Shown here one piece after another: positions 1 to 6,837 of a DNA stretch of 39,014 nt (position 1 is the stretch's first letter; every line of letters starts with the position of its first letter). The notes below the pieces were generated by a model. It worked only from the letters and a program-made list of their open reading frames with translations, searched no databases and was not told the DNA's origin. The DNA lies in IMG/VR virus record IMGVR_UViG_3300002835_000457, positions 1 to 39,014 of that record. One strand, given 5' to 3'. The DNA is from a virus. The translations under genes and the position numbers were made by a program.

Positions 1-1
1 A

Positions 2-253
2 TATGTACTAGATTTATGTGTTAGTCAGGATCAGCTACAAAGATGCGGACAGGAACTTTTGCTGTATCAAGAAAGAAACTTATTCGATCTTTTAAGATTT
101 TTGAAATATCTCATTGATGTCATTGACACAAATCACATAATTATAGGCATCGGTCGTGGATCAAGTGTGGCCAGCTATGTGTTATACTTACTAGGGGTGC
201 ATCGAATTGATAGTCTATATTATGACTTAGATATAAAAGAATTTTTCAAATAA
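2..253 (+). CDS. DnaE-palm-like fragment protein (5' end outside window)
   Basis: The open frame runs in from the left edge and ends at the TAA at 251-253, so only the last 83 codons are visible. The segment GIGRGSSVASYVLYLLGV followed by HRIDSLYYDLDIKEFF matches the palm entry of bacterial DNA polymerase III alpha (pattern GRGS-x-x-x-S..YLLGI..(V/I)DPL.Y.L.FERFL). In DnaE the catalytic PDxDxD motif follows directly, but here the protein stops just before it. It therefore cannot be a polymerase by itself. I recall a conserved protein of roughly 170 residues of this kind next to the same downstream neighbours in marine T4-like phages; its function is unknown to me. A role in binding primer-template or a polymerase partner is only a guess. 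Confidence 0.75.
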   Translation, partial: YVLDLCVSQDQLQRCGQELLLYQERNLFDLLRFLKYLIDVIDTNHIIIGIGRGSSVASYVLYLLGVHRIDSLYYDLDIKEFFK

Positions 254-261
254 AAAATAAT

Positions 262-269
262 TGTAAATA
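262..269 (+). promoter_or_regulatory. Late-promoter-like octamer (TGTAAATA)
   Basis: One mismatch from the T4 late-promoter octamer TATAAATA, placed 17 bases before the ATG at 287, with an AGGAG ribosome site (277-281) in between. Weak on its own. Confidence 0.3.
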
Positions 270-286
270 AGTTTTTAGGAGCTAAC

Positions 287-601
287 ATGACAAATAGAAT
301 TTATACTAGTTCGATGGGCAGGAAGGTTGACATGGGTGCTTTAGTTTTGCAAAACGAAAAAACTCGAGCAGTTGGTAATATGAATGTCAATGCTCGAGGA
401 GACAGAATTGATGTTAATGGTCAACCATTAGTAACTCGCGCTCAACAAATTAACAAAAATCTACAAAAACAAAGACAAACTGCACAACCCGAACCAGTTA
501 TGACTAGACAAGTCCCTGCAAAAAATACTGAACCCGAAACAGAAACACAAGATAGCGGTATTGCTGCCGCTGTCAACCGTGCAAGAAAGAGAAAACAATG
601 A
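287..601 (+). CDS. Conserved hypothetical phage protein, 104 aa
   Basis: Small basic protein whose N-terminal half contains RKVDMGALVLQNEKTRAVGN and NVNARGD, a pattern I recognise from conserved hypothetical proteins of marine T4-like phages next to the DnaE-like fragment. The C-terminal half is a low-complexity Gln/Pro/Glu-rich tail ending in RARKRKQ, so it is probably disordered and nucleic-acid friendly. The start is set by AGGAG at 277-281, five bases before the ATG. It overlaps the next gene by ATGA (598-601), which implies translational coupling. No enzyme motif is visible; it could be a structural or DNA-associated protein. Confidence 0.8.
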   Translation: MTNRIYTSSMGRKVDMGALVLQNEKTRAVGNMNVNARGDRIDVNGQPLVTRAQQINKNLQKQRQTAQPEPVMTRQVPAKNTEPETETQDSGIAAAVNRARKRKQ

Positions 602-978
602 ATAACCCAGCATTCAGTCCGACAAAAGTATCTAAATTAAAAGCATTGCGCGATCAAGTCATAGTCTTTGACATGAATTTTGAAAACCGTACAACCTCAA
701 CGGGTCTCATACTGTTGACCGACAATGGAAAAGGCACAGGTATAAGACCAAGATGGGGCAAGGTCTATGCCATAGGCCCCGAGCAACAATCAGTCAAAGT
801 TGGTCAATGGATTTTAGTTGCCCACGGTCGTTGGACCAGAGGATTGACTATTGAGGATGGAGAAGGTATTAAGACTATACGGAAAATTGATCCCAACGAT
901 ATTCTCTTAGTCAGTGACGAACCTGTCATCGATGACACAATTAGTGATGCAATTCACATAGATCAAAAATCAAGGTAA
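598..978 (+). CDS. GroES/gp31-like co-chaperonin
   Basis: Predicted co-chaperonin of 126 aa that would cap host GroEL for folding of phage proteins, as gp31 does for the T4 capsid protein. Residues 14-24 (LKALRDQVIVF) match the GroES N-terminus. Residues about 27-52 form a mobile-loop-like stretch with TSTGLILL, where LIL stands in the place of the GroES IVL tripeptide that docks on GroEL. GKVYAIGPE and VKVGQWILVAHGRW follow as in the GroES barrel, and DILLVSDE resembles the final strand. It is slightly longer than GroES (about 97 aa) and gp31 (111 aa) because of an acidic tail. ATGA overlap with the previous gene. No GroEL gene is in the window, so host GroEL is presumably the partner. Confidence 0.75.
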   Translation: MNNPAFSPTKVSKLKALRDQVIVFDMNFENRTTSTGLILLTDNGKGTGIRPRWGKVYAIGPEQQSVKVGQWILVAHGRWTRGLTIEDGEGIKTIRKIDPNDILLVSDEPVIDDTISDAIHIDQKSR

Positions 979-998
979 AAATAAAAAAAATCCTAACA

Positions 999-1006
999 AA
1001 TAAATA
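999..1006 (+). promoter_or_regulatory. Late-promoter-like octamer (AATAAATA) touching the start codon
   Basis: AATAAATA ends two bases before the ATG at 1009. The gene has no Shine-Dalgarno sequence. If this octamer is used like the T4 late promoter, transcription would start at or just inside the ORF. Confidence 0.35.
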
Positions 1007-1008
1007 AC

Positions 1009-1503
1009 ATGATTTTTAATAAAATCAAAGAACTTAAATCACAGGGTCTAAAAATTGGTATAGTTTTCAGTGCATTTGATTTACTTCACGCAGGGCATAT
1101 TGCCATGTTAGCCGAAGCCAAGAATCACTGTGACTATCTTATAGCAGGTCTACAAACTGATCCTACAATTGATAGACCAGACACAAAAAATCAACCTGTA
1201 CAAAGTATTGTTGAAAGGCAAATACAGTTACAGGCTGTGAGATTTGTGGATGAAATAGTGGTATATCAAACAGAAAAAGATCTCGAAGACATTCTGTTAA
1301 CTTTGCCTATTGATGTTAGAATATTAGGTGTGGAATATATCGACAAGGACTTTACAGGTCGTCAAATCTGTGCTGACAGAAACATTGTTTGTATTTTCAA
1401 TCAAAGAGATCACAGTTTTAGTTCTAGCAATCTAAGAAAACGAGTAGCCGAATCTGAAAAATACGCTCTGATTCATAGACAAAAATCGACACATCAGTTA
1501 TAA
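1009..1503 (+). CDS. HxGH-family nucleotidyltransferase (cytidylyltransferase-like)
   Basis: A 164-aa member of the nucleotidylyltransferase (Rossmann, HxGH) superfamily, closest in layout to TagD/RfaE-type cytidylyl- or adenylyltransferases. FDLLHAGHI (residues 23-31) carries the HxGH signature, followed by an AEAKNHCDYLIAGLQ strand-helix, R at the ERQIQLQAVRFVDEIV position typical of glycerol-phosphate cytidylyltransferases, and SSSNLRKRV near residue 147 in place of the (I/T)SST.LR.R signature that binds the triphosphate. It would join a nucleotide to a phosphorylated small molecule; the substrate is unknown. A second, unrelated-looking HxGH protein lies at 13347. Its 3' end contains the promoter for gp44. 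Confidence 0.8.
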   Translation: MIFNKIKELKSQGLKIGIVFSAFDLLHAGHIAMLAEAKNHCDYLIAGLQTDPTIDRPDTKNQPVQSIVERQIQLQAVRFVDEIVVYQTEKDLEDILLTLPIDVRILGVEYIDKDFTGRQICADRNIVCIFNQRDHSFSSSNLRKRVAESEKYALIHRQKSTHQL

Positions 1504-1504
1504 T
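1476..1504 (+). promoter_or_regulatory. Sigma-70-like promoter for gp44
   Basis: TAGACA (1476-1481), 17-base spacer, TATAAT (1499-1504). It sits in the 3' end of the previous gene and about 27 bases before the gp44 ATG, with AAGGA at 1520-1524 as ribosome site. Typical host-RNA-polymerase early/middle promoter geometry. Confidence 0.6.
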
Positions 1505-1530
1505 ACTCTAACAAGAGATAAGGATAGTCA

Positions 1531-2454
1531 ATGAATCGTTTATGGACAGAAGTCTACAGACCCAAGACTTTAGATCAATATGTTTTTAGAGATCAAGCAC
1601 AGCGAACTCTAGTGGAAAGTTGGGTTCAGTCACGATCAATTCCACACTTATTGTTTTCGGGTGCGCCCGGTGTAGGCAAAACTACATTAGCAAAAATTCT
1701 AATCAGCGAATTAGAAGTCAATGACTATGATGTTTTAGAAATTAATGCCAGTAGAGAAAACAGTGTAGATACTATCAGAGACAAAATTGTGGGATTCGTA
1801 CAAACCATGCCCTTTGGTGATTTCAAAGTGGTACTGCTAGATGAATCCGATTTTATGTCGGCCAATGGTCAGGCAGCATTGCGCGGTGTTATGGAAACCT
1901 ATCACGAAACAGTCAGATTTATTTTGACCTGTAACTATCCTAATAAGATCATTCCAGCACTACATAGTCGCTGTCAAGGTTTCCACATTGACAAAATTGA
2001 TCAAACTGAATTTACTGCAAGAATTGCCACAATCTTAGTTAACGAAAATGTTGAATTTAATTTGGATACACTAGACAGTTATGTCAAAGCTACCTATCCG
2101 GATCTGCGTAAGTGTATCAACAGTTGTCAGATGAATAGCACCACAGGCGAACTAACACTGACAGTGGAGAACGATTCTGCCAGTCAAGACTACATGTTAA
2201 CTGTGATAGATTTGTTTAAGAAAGGTCGAGTCAAAGAGGCCAGGGAAACACTGTGTCGTTCAGTTCGAGTCGAAGAAATTGAATCAATGTATAGATGGAT
2301 GTACGACAATCTTGACCTTTGGGGTAGAGATGACATCGAAAAAGATGAAGCAATTATCAAGATACGCAATGGTCTAGTTAATCATAGTCTAGTAGCTGAC
2401 CCAGAGATCAATCTCAGTGCATGTCTAATTGAACTAAGCCAAATTTCAAAATGA
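1531..2454 (+). CDS. gp44: Clamp loader ATPase subunit (T4 gp44 / RFC-small-like)
   Basis: AAA+ ATPase of 307 aa that loads the sliding clamp (gp45, here at 28402) on primer-template DNA. The N-terminus LWTEVYRPKTLDQYV is the classical RFC/gp44 box. Walker A is GAPGVGKT at 44-51, Walker B is LLDESD with D104-E105, sensor 1 is FILTCNYPNKI, and the arginine-finger SRC motif is at 146-148. The C-terminal helical collar follows. Its length is close to T4 gp44 (319 aa). Its own sigma-70-like promoter precedes it. In T4 gene 62 follows directly; here the next gene is an 88-aa protein that does not look like gp62. Confidence 0.95.
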   Translation: MNRLWTEVYRPKTLDQYVFRDQAQRTLVESWVQSRSIPHLLFSGAPGVGKTTLAKILISELEVNDYDVLEINASRENSVDTIRDKIVGFVQTMPFGDFKVVLLDESDFMSANGQAALRGVMETYHETVRFILTCNYPNKIIPALHSRCQGFHIDKIDQTEFTARIATILVNENVEFNLDTLDSYVKATYPDLRKCINSCQMNSTTGELTLTVENDSASQDYMLTVIDLFKKGRVKEARETLCRSVRVEEIESMYRWMYDNLDLWGRDDIEKDEAIIKIRNGLVNHSLVADPEINLSACLIELSQISK

Positions 2455-2717
2455 GATATTTTTTTCTAACATATTATCGTCAACCCGACGGCAAATTTAC
2501 TGAATCCAGTCAAATAGCAAAAACAGTAAAAACCAGTGATTTTCAAAAACACAATGTCATAATGGATTTCCGCGAAAAGAAGATTCTAAAATGTCATGTT
2601 GATAATACCACGGTAGACAAAAACTGGAATAACATTTATACTTACTACGAGCAATACTACAGAGAAGTGTTTGATCAATTGACTAAACTTAATGAAAGAA
2701 ATAATGAAAAAACTTAA
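2451..2717 (+). CDS. Conserved hypothetical phage protein, 88 aa
   Basis: Overlaps the end of gp44 by ATGA (2451-2454), so it is probably co-translated with it. The pattern (R-Y-F-F-L-T-Y-Y-R-Q-P-D-G ... V-I-M-D-F-R-E-K-K-I-L-K ... Y-Y-E-Q-Y-Y) is one I have seen as an unnamed protein in marine T4-like phages. It is mostly beta in its first half with an aromatic-rich C-terminal helix. Its place is that of gp62 in T4, but it is about half the length and shows no recognisable gp62 sequence. Function unknown; a replication accessory role is only suggested by position. Confidence 0.75.
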   Translation: MRYFFLTYYRQPDGKFTESSQIAKTVKTSDFQKHNVIMDFREKKILKCHVDNTTVDKNWNNIYTYYEQYYREVFDQLTKLNERNNEKT

Positions 2718-3309
2718 AGATCGAGTTATTCTCACCGATTGTGATGGTGTGATTTGTGATTGGGAATGGGCATTTCACATCTGGATGAAAACAAATGGTT
2801 ATGAAATCAAAGATAGTGGCAAACTATCATATTCTGTAAGCAGTAGATATGGCATTGACCCAATGACCGGAAAGAAATTCACTAAACTTTTCAACGAATC
2901 TGCTGCTATCGGATTTTTGCCAGCCCTCCGTGATGCACAATATTACATCAAAAAACTACATGAAGAATTAGGTTATGTGTTTCACTGTATCACCAGTCTC
3001 AGTTTAGATCCCAATGCACAGGCATTGCGGACAATGAATATCAACAAGTTATTTGGCACAACGGCTTTTGAAAAGTTTATCTTTCTAGATACCGGTGCGG
3101 AGAAAGATGAAGTATTAGCCGAATATAAAGATACTGCTTGTTGGTGGATTGAAGACAAATACAAAAACTGTCTGTCAGGTCTAAATGTAGGCCTGCGTCC
3201 TATTTTGATGGAACATGGGCACAGTCTTGACTTTGAGCATCCGGAAATACGCAAAGTCAAGAACTGGCAAGAAATTTATAAATTAATTTTAACTGACATA
3301 GAGCTTTAA
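2704..3309 (+). CDS. HAD-superfamily phosphatase (5'-nucleotidase-like)
   Basis: About 201 aa. Motif I is ILTDCDGVICDW, with the nucleophile D12 and the acid/base D14; a motif II Thr/Ser lies in HCITSLS, and the acidic motif IV region is WWIEDKYKNC. The layout resembles short 5'(3')-deoxyribonucleotidase-like HAD proteins, which would recycle nucleoside monophosphates. I prefer the ATG at 2704, which has a weak purine-rich site GAAAG before it; an in-frame ATG at 2692 would add four residues. It overlaps the 88-aa gene by 14 bases. Its 3' end runs tail-to-tail into phoH, overlapping it by 21 bases. Confidence 0.8.
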   Translation: MKKLKDRVILTDCDGVICDWEWAFHIWMKTNGYEIKDSGKLSYSVSSRYGIDPMTGKKFTKLFNESAAIGFLPALRDAQYYIKKLHEELGYVFHCITSLSLDPNAQALRTMNINKLFGTTAFEKFIFLDTGAEKDEVLAEYKDTACWWIEDKYKNCLSGLNVGLRPILMEHGHSLDFEHPEIRKVKNWQEIYKLILTDIEL

Positions 3310-4017
3310 GATCTGACCTATGATAGGATGTCTTTGAATATCCTTGATATTAAATTCACAAACAGAAATGCCCTTAACGGGCATTTTTTTTAATTTGTTG
3401 ATAATATCAAGTAGTCCGTTTTCTCTGCTAGTTTTATCAGTCTGTTCTATGTCTCCAGTTACAATAATTTTGCTATCAGTTCCTATTCTACTTAATAGCA
3501 TTTTCATTTGAGTTGGCGAAGAATTTTGCATCTCGTCAGCTATAATCCAGGAGTTTTTAAAAGTTCTTCCGCGCATATATGCCAGAGGACTTATTTCTAT
3601 AATTTGATCTTCGATCATAGATAAAATGTCTTGAGGTCTATAATATTCGCGCAAGACATCGAGCAATGGTCTGGTCCAGGGCTCCATTTTATTAAATAGA
3701 TTTCCTGGTAAAAATCCATGTTGCTCGTCGTCGACTGTGACTGCAGGTCTAGTCAATATAATTTTTTCACAGCCTCCATTTTGTAAACTTTGTACTGCAG
3801 CCTGCATGGCCAAATAGGTCTTACCTGTGCCTGCAGGACCTGCTGCAATTACAATGCTTTTATCGCTGTTTATGAGATCTAAATAGAAGTTTTCTTGATT
3901 GACTGATTTGGGAATTATTGTTGGAGTTCTGCGAGTTTTGGGATTAGTTTGAAATTGTATTGTGTTTTCTACCATGGCTATTTTTCTTTGAGCTTTCGCC
4001 CCTCGTTGCTTACTCAA
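3289..4017 (-). CDS. phoH: PhoH-like ATPase
   Basis: 242-aa P-loop ATPase of the PhoH family, common in marine phages; the biochemical role in phage infection is not settled. Walker A is GPAGTGKT at residues 60-67, followed by YLAMQAAVQSL, the PhoH-typical ILTRPAV, Walker B in WIIADEMQN, and sensor TGDIEQTD. It is the only - strand gene in the window. The start is TTG at 4017-4015, seven bases after a perfect AAGGAGG (4031-4025). An ATG two bases after the SD opens only a two-codon ORF (ATG ACT TGA) that overlaps the TTG. The next in-frame ATG (residue 15) has no SD. Upstream lie an inverted repeat (4035-4054) and a late-type octamer on the - strand. Confidence 0.92.
   Translation of the reverse strand: MSKQRGAKAQRKIAMVENTIQFQTNPKTRRTPTIIPKSVNQENFYLDLINSDKSIVIAAGPAGTGKTYLAMQAAVQSLQNGGCEKIILTRPAVTVDDEQHGFLPGNLFNKMEPWTRPLLDVLREYYRPQDILSMIEDQIIEISPLAYMRGRTFKNSWIIADEMQNSSPTQMKMLLSRIGTDSKIIVTGDIEQTDKTSRENGLLDIINKLKKMPVKGISVCEFNIKDIQRHPIIGQILKLYVS
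3366..3391 (+). terminator. Intrinsic terminator embedded in the 3' end of phoH
   Basis: Perfect 8-bp stem AAATGCCC / GGGCATTT with loop TTAAC, the second arm running into an eight-T tract (3384-3391). It lies about 57 bases after the stop codon of the HAD gene and points along the + strand. The same bases encode PhoH on the other strand. On the - strand the downstream T tract is poor, so it should act mainly on + strand transcripts. Confidence 0.8.
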
Positions 4018-4024
4018 GTCATAT

Positions 4025-4031
4025 CCTCCTT
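4025..4031 (-). promoter_or_regulatory. Strong Shine-Dalgarno fixing the TTG start of phoH
   Basis: AAGGAGG on the - strand, seven bases before TTG at 4017. The ATG that begins only two bases after the SD gives a two-codon ORF overlapping the TTG by two bases (TTGA), so TTG is the plausible start. Confidence 0.7.
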
Positions 4032-4034
4032 GTT

Positions 4035-4054
4035 AGTCAACTGTTGAGTTGACT
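4035..4054 (-). promoter_or_regulatory. Perfect inverted repeat in the phoH leader
   Basis: AGTCAACT-CAAC-AGTTGACT on the - strand: 8-bp perfect stem with a four-base loop, just before the phoH SD. It could be a 5' mRNA stem-loop or an operator; nothing in the sequence decides. Confidence 0.55.
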
Positions 4055-4057
4055 CAG

Positions 4058-4065
4058 TATTTAGG
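4058..4065 (-). promoter_or_regulatory. Late-promoter-like octamer for phoH (CCTAAATA)
   Basis: On the - strand CCTAAATA differs at two positions from TATAAATA. It sits immediately before the inverted repeat, so a transcript starting from it would begin with the stem-loop. Tentative. Confidence 0.3.
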
Positions 4066-4111
4066 CCTATAAAATAATCGTTTTCTGCATATGTTACGAA
4101 AATTTTTCATT

Positions 4112-4119
4112 TATAAATA
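4112..4119 (+). promoter_or_regulatory. Exact T4-type late promoter octamer TATAAATA (distal)
   Basis: Exact TATAAATA in the phoH/4166 divergent region, 46 bases before the ATG at 4166. With the second exact copy at 4153 it makes a tandem late promoter for the + strand genes. Confidence 0.55.
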
Positions 4120-4152
4120 GCTTGCCGTAAACAAACAATTAATACTGATAGA

Positions 4153-4160
4153 TATAAATA
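4153..4160 (+). promoter_or_regulatory. Exact T4-type late promoter octamer TATAAATA (proximal)
   Basis: Exact TATAAATA ending five bases before the ATG at 4166. In T4 the start of transcription lies about six bases after the octamer, which would place +1 on the A of the ATG. No Shine-Dalgarno is present, consistent with a leaderless message. Confidence 0.55.
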
Positions 4161-4165
4161 ACTGT

Positions 4166-4735
4166 ATGGACAAAGAAATTTTCAAAGATCATGCCGATTA
4201 CTGGTTAGTGGCTGAAAATATTAAGGACATTTATCTCAGTGAAGGGTCATTATTGACTTTACTGGATTTTGAGCGTGTCTTAGACGAATTAGATCTCTAT
4301 GCATACAAAAACTGGATTAATGGAGAACTAGTGGACGGCCCTGACATCGGCAAATACAAAGTTACATGTACTTTTATGTACCCAGAGAAACTCATGCCAG
4401 ACCCGCGAGGAGGTCTAAGATTACTGCCATTTGACTGTAAAGTAAAATTTCGCCAAACAGAAATAAAAATTCCTGTGAAAATTGAAACACCTGCTGATTA
4501 TCGTCCAGGAACACATAAGGCCAGACTGATAAAAAAGCCAGTGTGGCTAGTAGAAATCGAAATGCCTAAGAATCTTATCTCGGATATAAAGACTGGCAGT
4601 ATTGAATTAGAAGATCAAGACGTTGATATGCAAGACATTGAAGATGCCTATAGCGAAGACTTGCAGAAAGAACAATATCACAACGACCAGGAAACTACAA
4701 CACAAAATGCGAACCAAATGGCCATACCTCAATGA
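4166..4735 (+). CDS. Conserved hypothetical protein, 189 aa, late-promoter controlled
   Basis: Not assigned to a functional family. The N-terminus (HADYWLVAENIKDIYLSEG, LLDFERVLDELDLYA, WINGELVDGPDI) and the central MPDPRGGLRLLPFDCKVKF plus PADYRPGTHKARLI resemble conserved hypothetical proteins of marine T4-like phages, always next to the homologue of the following gene. The C-terminal 40 residues are acidic and Gln/Asn-rich, probably disordered. The tandem TATAAATA motifs upstream suggest late expression and hence a virion or assembly role. It overlaps the next gene by 29 bases in another frame. Confidence 0.8.
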   Translation: MDKEIFKDHADYWLVAENIKDIYLSEGSLLTLLDFERVLDELDLYAYKNWINGELVDGPDIGKYKVTCTFMYPEKLMPDPRGGLRLLPFDCKVKFRQTEIKIPVKIETPADYRPGTHKARLIKKPVWLVEIEMPKNLISDIKTGSIELEDQDVDMQDIEDAYSEDLQKEQYHNDQETTTQNANQMAIPQ

Positions 4736-5267
4736 TAAAGTTTTAACTGAAAGTCTAGATTACAAAGATCTAGAGGGAATGTTAAAATCTACAATACATA
4801 TTGACGAGTTTTCCAGTAAGATGGGTGATGACGAAGATATTGTAGTAGTAAGTTTTTTTGTAAGAGATCAAAAAGCTGCAGATGATCTAGTTCAATGGTT
4901 CGAAAAGGGTTATGACTTTGTTTTAGATGCAGACCAAAGTCCAGGCGAAATCAAACCTAATAGGTATTTGGTTTATATTGAAATGCGTAGGAAAAATTCT
5001 ATCCCTTCGCAGATTACACAACTTCTAGAAGATCTAGAAACTCTAACTGAATTCACAGTCGACGACTGGATCATGGTCTATAAAGATCGACCATATCATT
5101 ATGATCAAGATACATTAGCAAAATTAGTGCCTTTAAGCCCTAGAGAATATCGCGAAAAAGAAAATCGTGAACTAAACGAAGTAAGAAAAGCTGCAGGATT
5201 AGAAACTAAATCAATTTACGAAGTTGATGGTGAATTACGAGCTTTGCAAGCTGCAGCAGGTATATAA
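4707..5267 (+). CDS. Conserved hypothetical protein, 186 aa
   Basis: The frame is open from 4623, but the ATG at 4707 gives the N-terminus MRTKWPYLNDKVLTESLDY that I recognise from homologues; the longer form would overlap the previous gene by more than 100 bases. Features: SSKMGDDEDIVVVSFFVRD, a WFEKGYDFVLDAD segment, PGEIKPNRYLVYIEMRR, and a C-terminal LVPLSPREYREKENRELNEVRKAAGLE. It is alpha/beta with no enzyme signature. It forms a conserved pair with the previous gene, and its stop codon (5265-5267) is followed directly by the ATG of the next gene, so the three genes are one translation unit. Late virion or assembly role inferred only. Confidence 0.8.
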   Translation: MRTKWPYLNDKVLTESLDYKDLEGMLKSTIHIDEFSSKMGDDEDIVVVSFFVRDQKAADDLVQWFEKGYDFVLDADQSPGEIKPNRYLVYIEMRRKNSIPSQITQLLEDLETLTEFTVDDWIMVYKDRPYHYDQDTLAKLVPLSPREYREKENRELNEVRKAAGLETKSIYEVDGELRALQAAAGI

Positions 5268-6797
5268 ATGAAAAAAAATCAAACAATGAATGAAACCGAC
5301 ACCGACATGCAACAATGGCGCGATGGAAAAATCTCCACTCAAGAGTTAGAAAAAAGACAGGCAATAACCCCAGTTTATCCCGAATTAGCTATTCCTACAT
5401 TGCGTGCATTGGCTGGTATAATGAAACCTGCTAACTCGACTGGCACTAAGCCTGGACCAAGACAAGAACCATCGATACCGGACCCCGAGGCCCCTGATAC
5501 ATCTCCTGCCTTAGATAATATGGCAGGACAATTATTATTATTAAGGAAGCAACAAGACCAACCAGTGGTACTTAAACCAACCCCTCGAGGGCCCGACTAT
5601 AAATCGCCCTACGAAAAACCTCGTATTGTGCCTCGTCCTGGAGAAACACCCCGGCAAGCCATTGACAAAATACAACAAATGCCCCCGCAACAAACACTTG
5701 AAGAATTTGAAAAAAATCTTTATCGTGTGACCAACGAATATAAAAAATTTAAAGAACAAATCAATGACCGCACACTCAAAAGACTTTCAAATGAGTTACC
5801 GGTTTTCAAAGAAGAAGGTCCAGACGAAACTTTAGTCACTCCAACCAGGCAAACCACATTTAAAGAATTAGGGCAAGACTGGCGAAAATGGGGACAAGAA
5901 AACCCCATCGCTAGAACAGTTGTAGGGAGCATTCCAGTCTTAGGGCAATTAGCAGCAGGAGCAGATGTTGCCGCTGCTGTATCGCAGGGCGATTACGAAG
6001 GGGCAGCAAGAGGTGCATCTGGATTCGTCCCTGGGGGAGCAGGAAAGATTTTGCGTACCGGTACTGGTGCAATTGACGCAGCAAGAAATATAGAACAAGG
6101 ACAGTACAAACAGGCGGCGACCAGTGCATTGGGTGCTGCTTCAATGGCAGGAAGCACTGCTGCACAAAAAGCCAGTTCTGCAATTTCAAAAGCTCAAACA
6201 ATTGCCAATGCTCCCGACACTATAAAAAGTGCGGCCAATACTGCCCAAAAATTGCCCGGCATGATTGCTAATGCATTTCCTAATACTCAATCAACTTCAA
6301 CCACTAGTGCAGGTCAAGCAGAACTTAAATCACCCACAACTACACCCGGAACTGCATCAGGCAGTGTAAAAGTAGATGAGAATGCGTTTAGAAAATTAAT
6401 TAATATAGTAGAATCTACCAATAAAAGTTGTCCCATAGCCACATATAACATAGATGTTAATTTAAAAAATCGTCAGAAAGCCATAGATGAATATCATTAC
6501 GGACCGGCCAATCCTGATAAACCAGAAAATTATTGGCGAGATCTGGCTGCAATTTGGAAAATCAAAGAAGCTACAGCTAAAACAATGAAATGCGAAAATT
6601 GCGGCGCATTCGATGTCAGTGATGATATGCGTAAGTGTATAGAGGATGGAATCAGAGGCGACGACAATAAAATCGCAGACGCCAGAGCACCCATTGACTT
6701 GGCCGATCTAGGCTACTGTACATTTTTGAAATTTAAATGTGCAGGATCTAGAAGCTGTTCGGCTTTCATTGTAGGTGGCCCCATTACAAAAGATTAA
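5268..6797 (+). CDS. Large virion-type protein with Ala/Gly-rich segment and Cys-rich C-terminal domain
   Basis: 509 aa, no certain family. Residues 1-130 are Pro/Gln-rich and look disordered. Residues about 145-190 are helical and charged. Residues about 210-300 are Ala/Gly-rich and amphipathic (GSIPVLGQLAAGADVAAAV, GGAGKI), like the linker before effector domains in many secreted or virion proteins. Residues about 300-370 are Ser/Thr linker. The last 120 residues hold seven cysteines (SCPIA, MKCENC, RKCIED, GYC, FKCAGSRSC), which suggests a metal or Fe-S site or disulfides; I recall the pattern NRQKAIDEYHYGPANP with CENCGAFD from other phage structural proteins. It starts directly after the previous stop. 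Possibly a tail or internal virion protein. Confidence 0.7.
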   Translation: MKKNQTMNETDTDMQQWRDGKISTQELEKRQAITPVYPELAIPTLRALAGIMKPANSTGTKPGPRQEPSIPDPEAPDTSPALDNMAGQLLLLRKQQDQPVVLKPTPRGPDYKSPYEKPRIVPRPGETPRQAIDKIQQMPPQQTLEEFEKNLYRVTNEYKKFKEQINDRTLKRLSNELPVFKEEGPDETLVTPTRQTTFKELGQDWRKWGQENPIARTVVGSIPVLGQLAAGADVAAAVSQGDYEGAARGASGFVPGGAGKILRTGTGAIDAARNIEQGQYKQAATSALGAASMAGSTAAQKASSAISKAQTIANAPDTIKSAANTAQKLPGMIANAFPNTQSTSTTSAGQAELKSPTTTPGTASGSVKVDENAFRKLINIVESTNKSCPIATYNIDVNLKNRQKAIDEYHYGPANPDKPENYWRDLAAIWKIKEATAKTMKCENCGAFDVSDDMRKCIEDGIRGDDNKIADARAPIDLADLGYCTFLKFKCAGSRSCSAFIVGGPITKD

Positions 6798-6824
6798 CGA
6801 CCTAGAAAATTTTTTTGTTGCCAA

Positions 6825-6832
6825 AATAAATA
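6825..6832 (+). promoter_or_regulatory. Late-promoter-like octamer (AATAAATA) before the endolysin
   Basis: One mismatch from TATAAATA; it ends five bases before the ATG at 6838, exactly the geometry seen at 4153/4166. No Shine-Dalgarno lies between. Confidence 0.5.
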
Positions 6833-6837
6833 ATTGT

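Noticed and set aside
2451-2717. gp62 clamp-loader small subunit
   Set aside because: Right position but half the usual length and no recognisable gp62 sequence; left as hypothetical.
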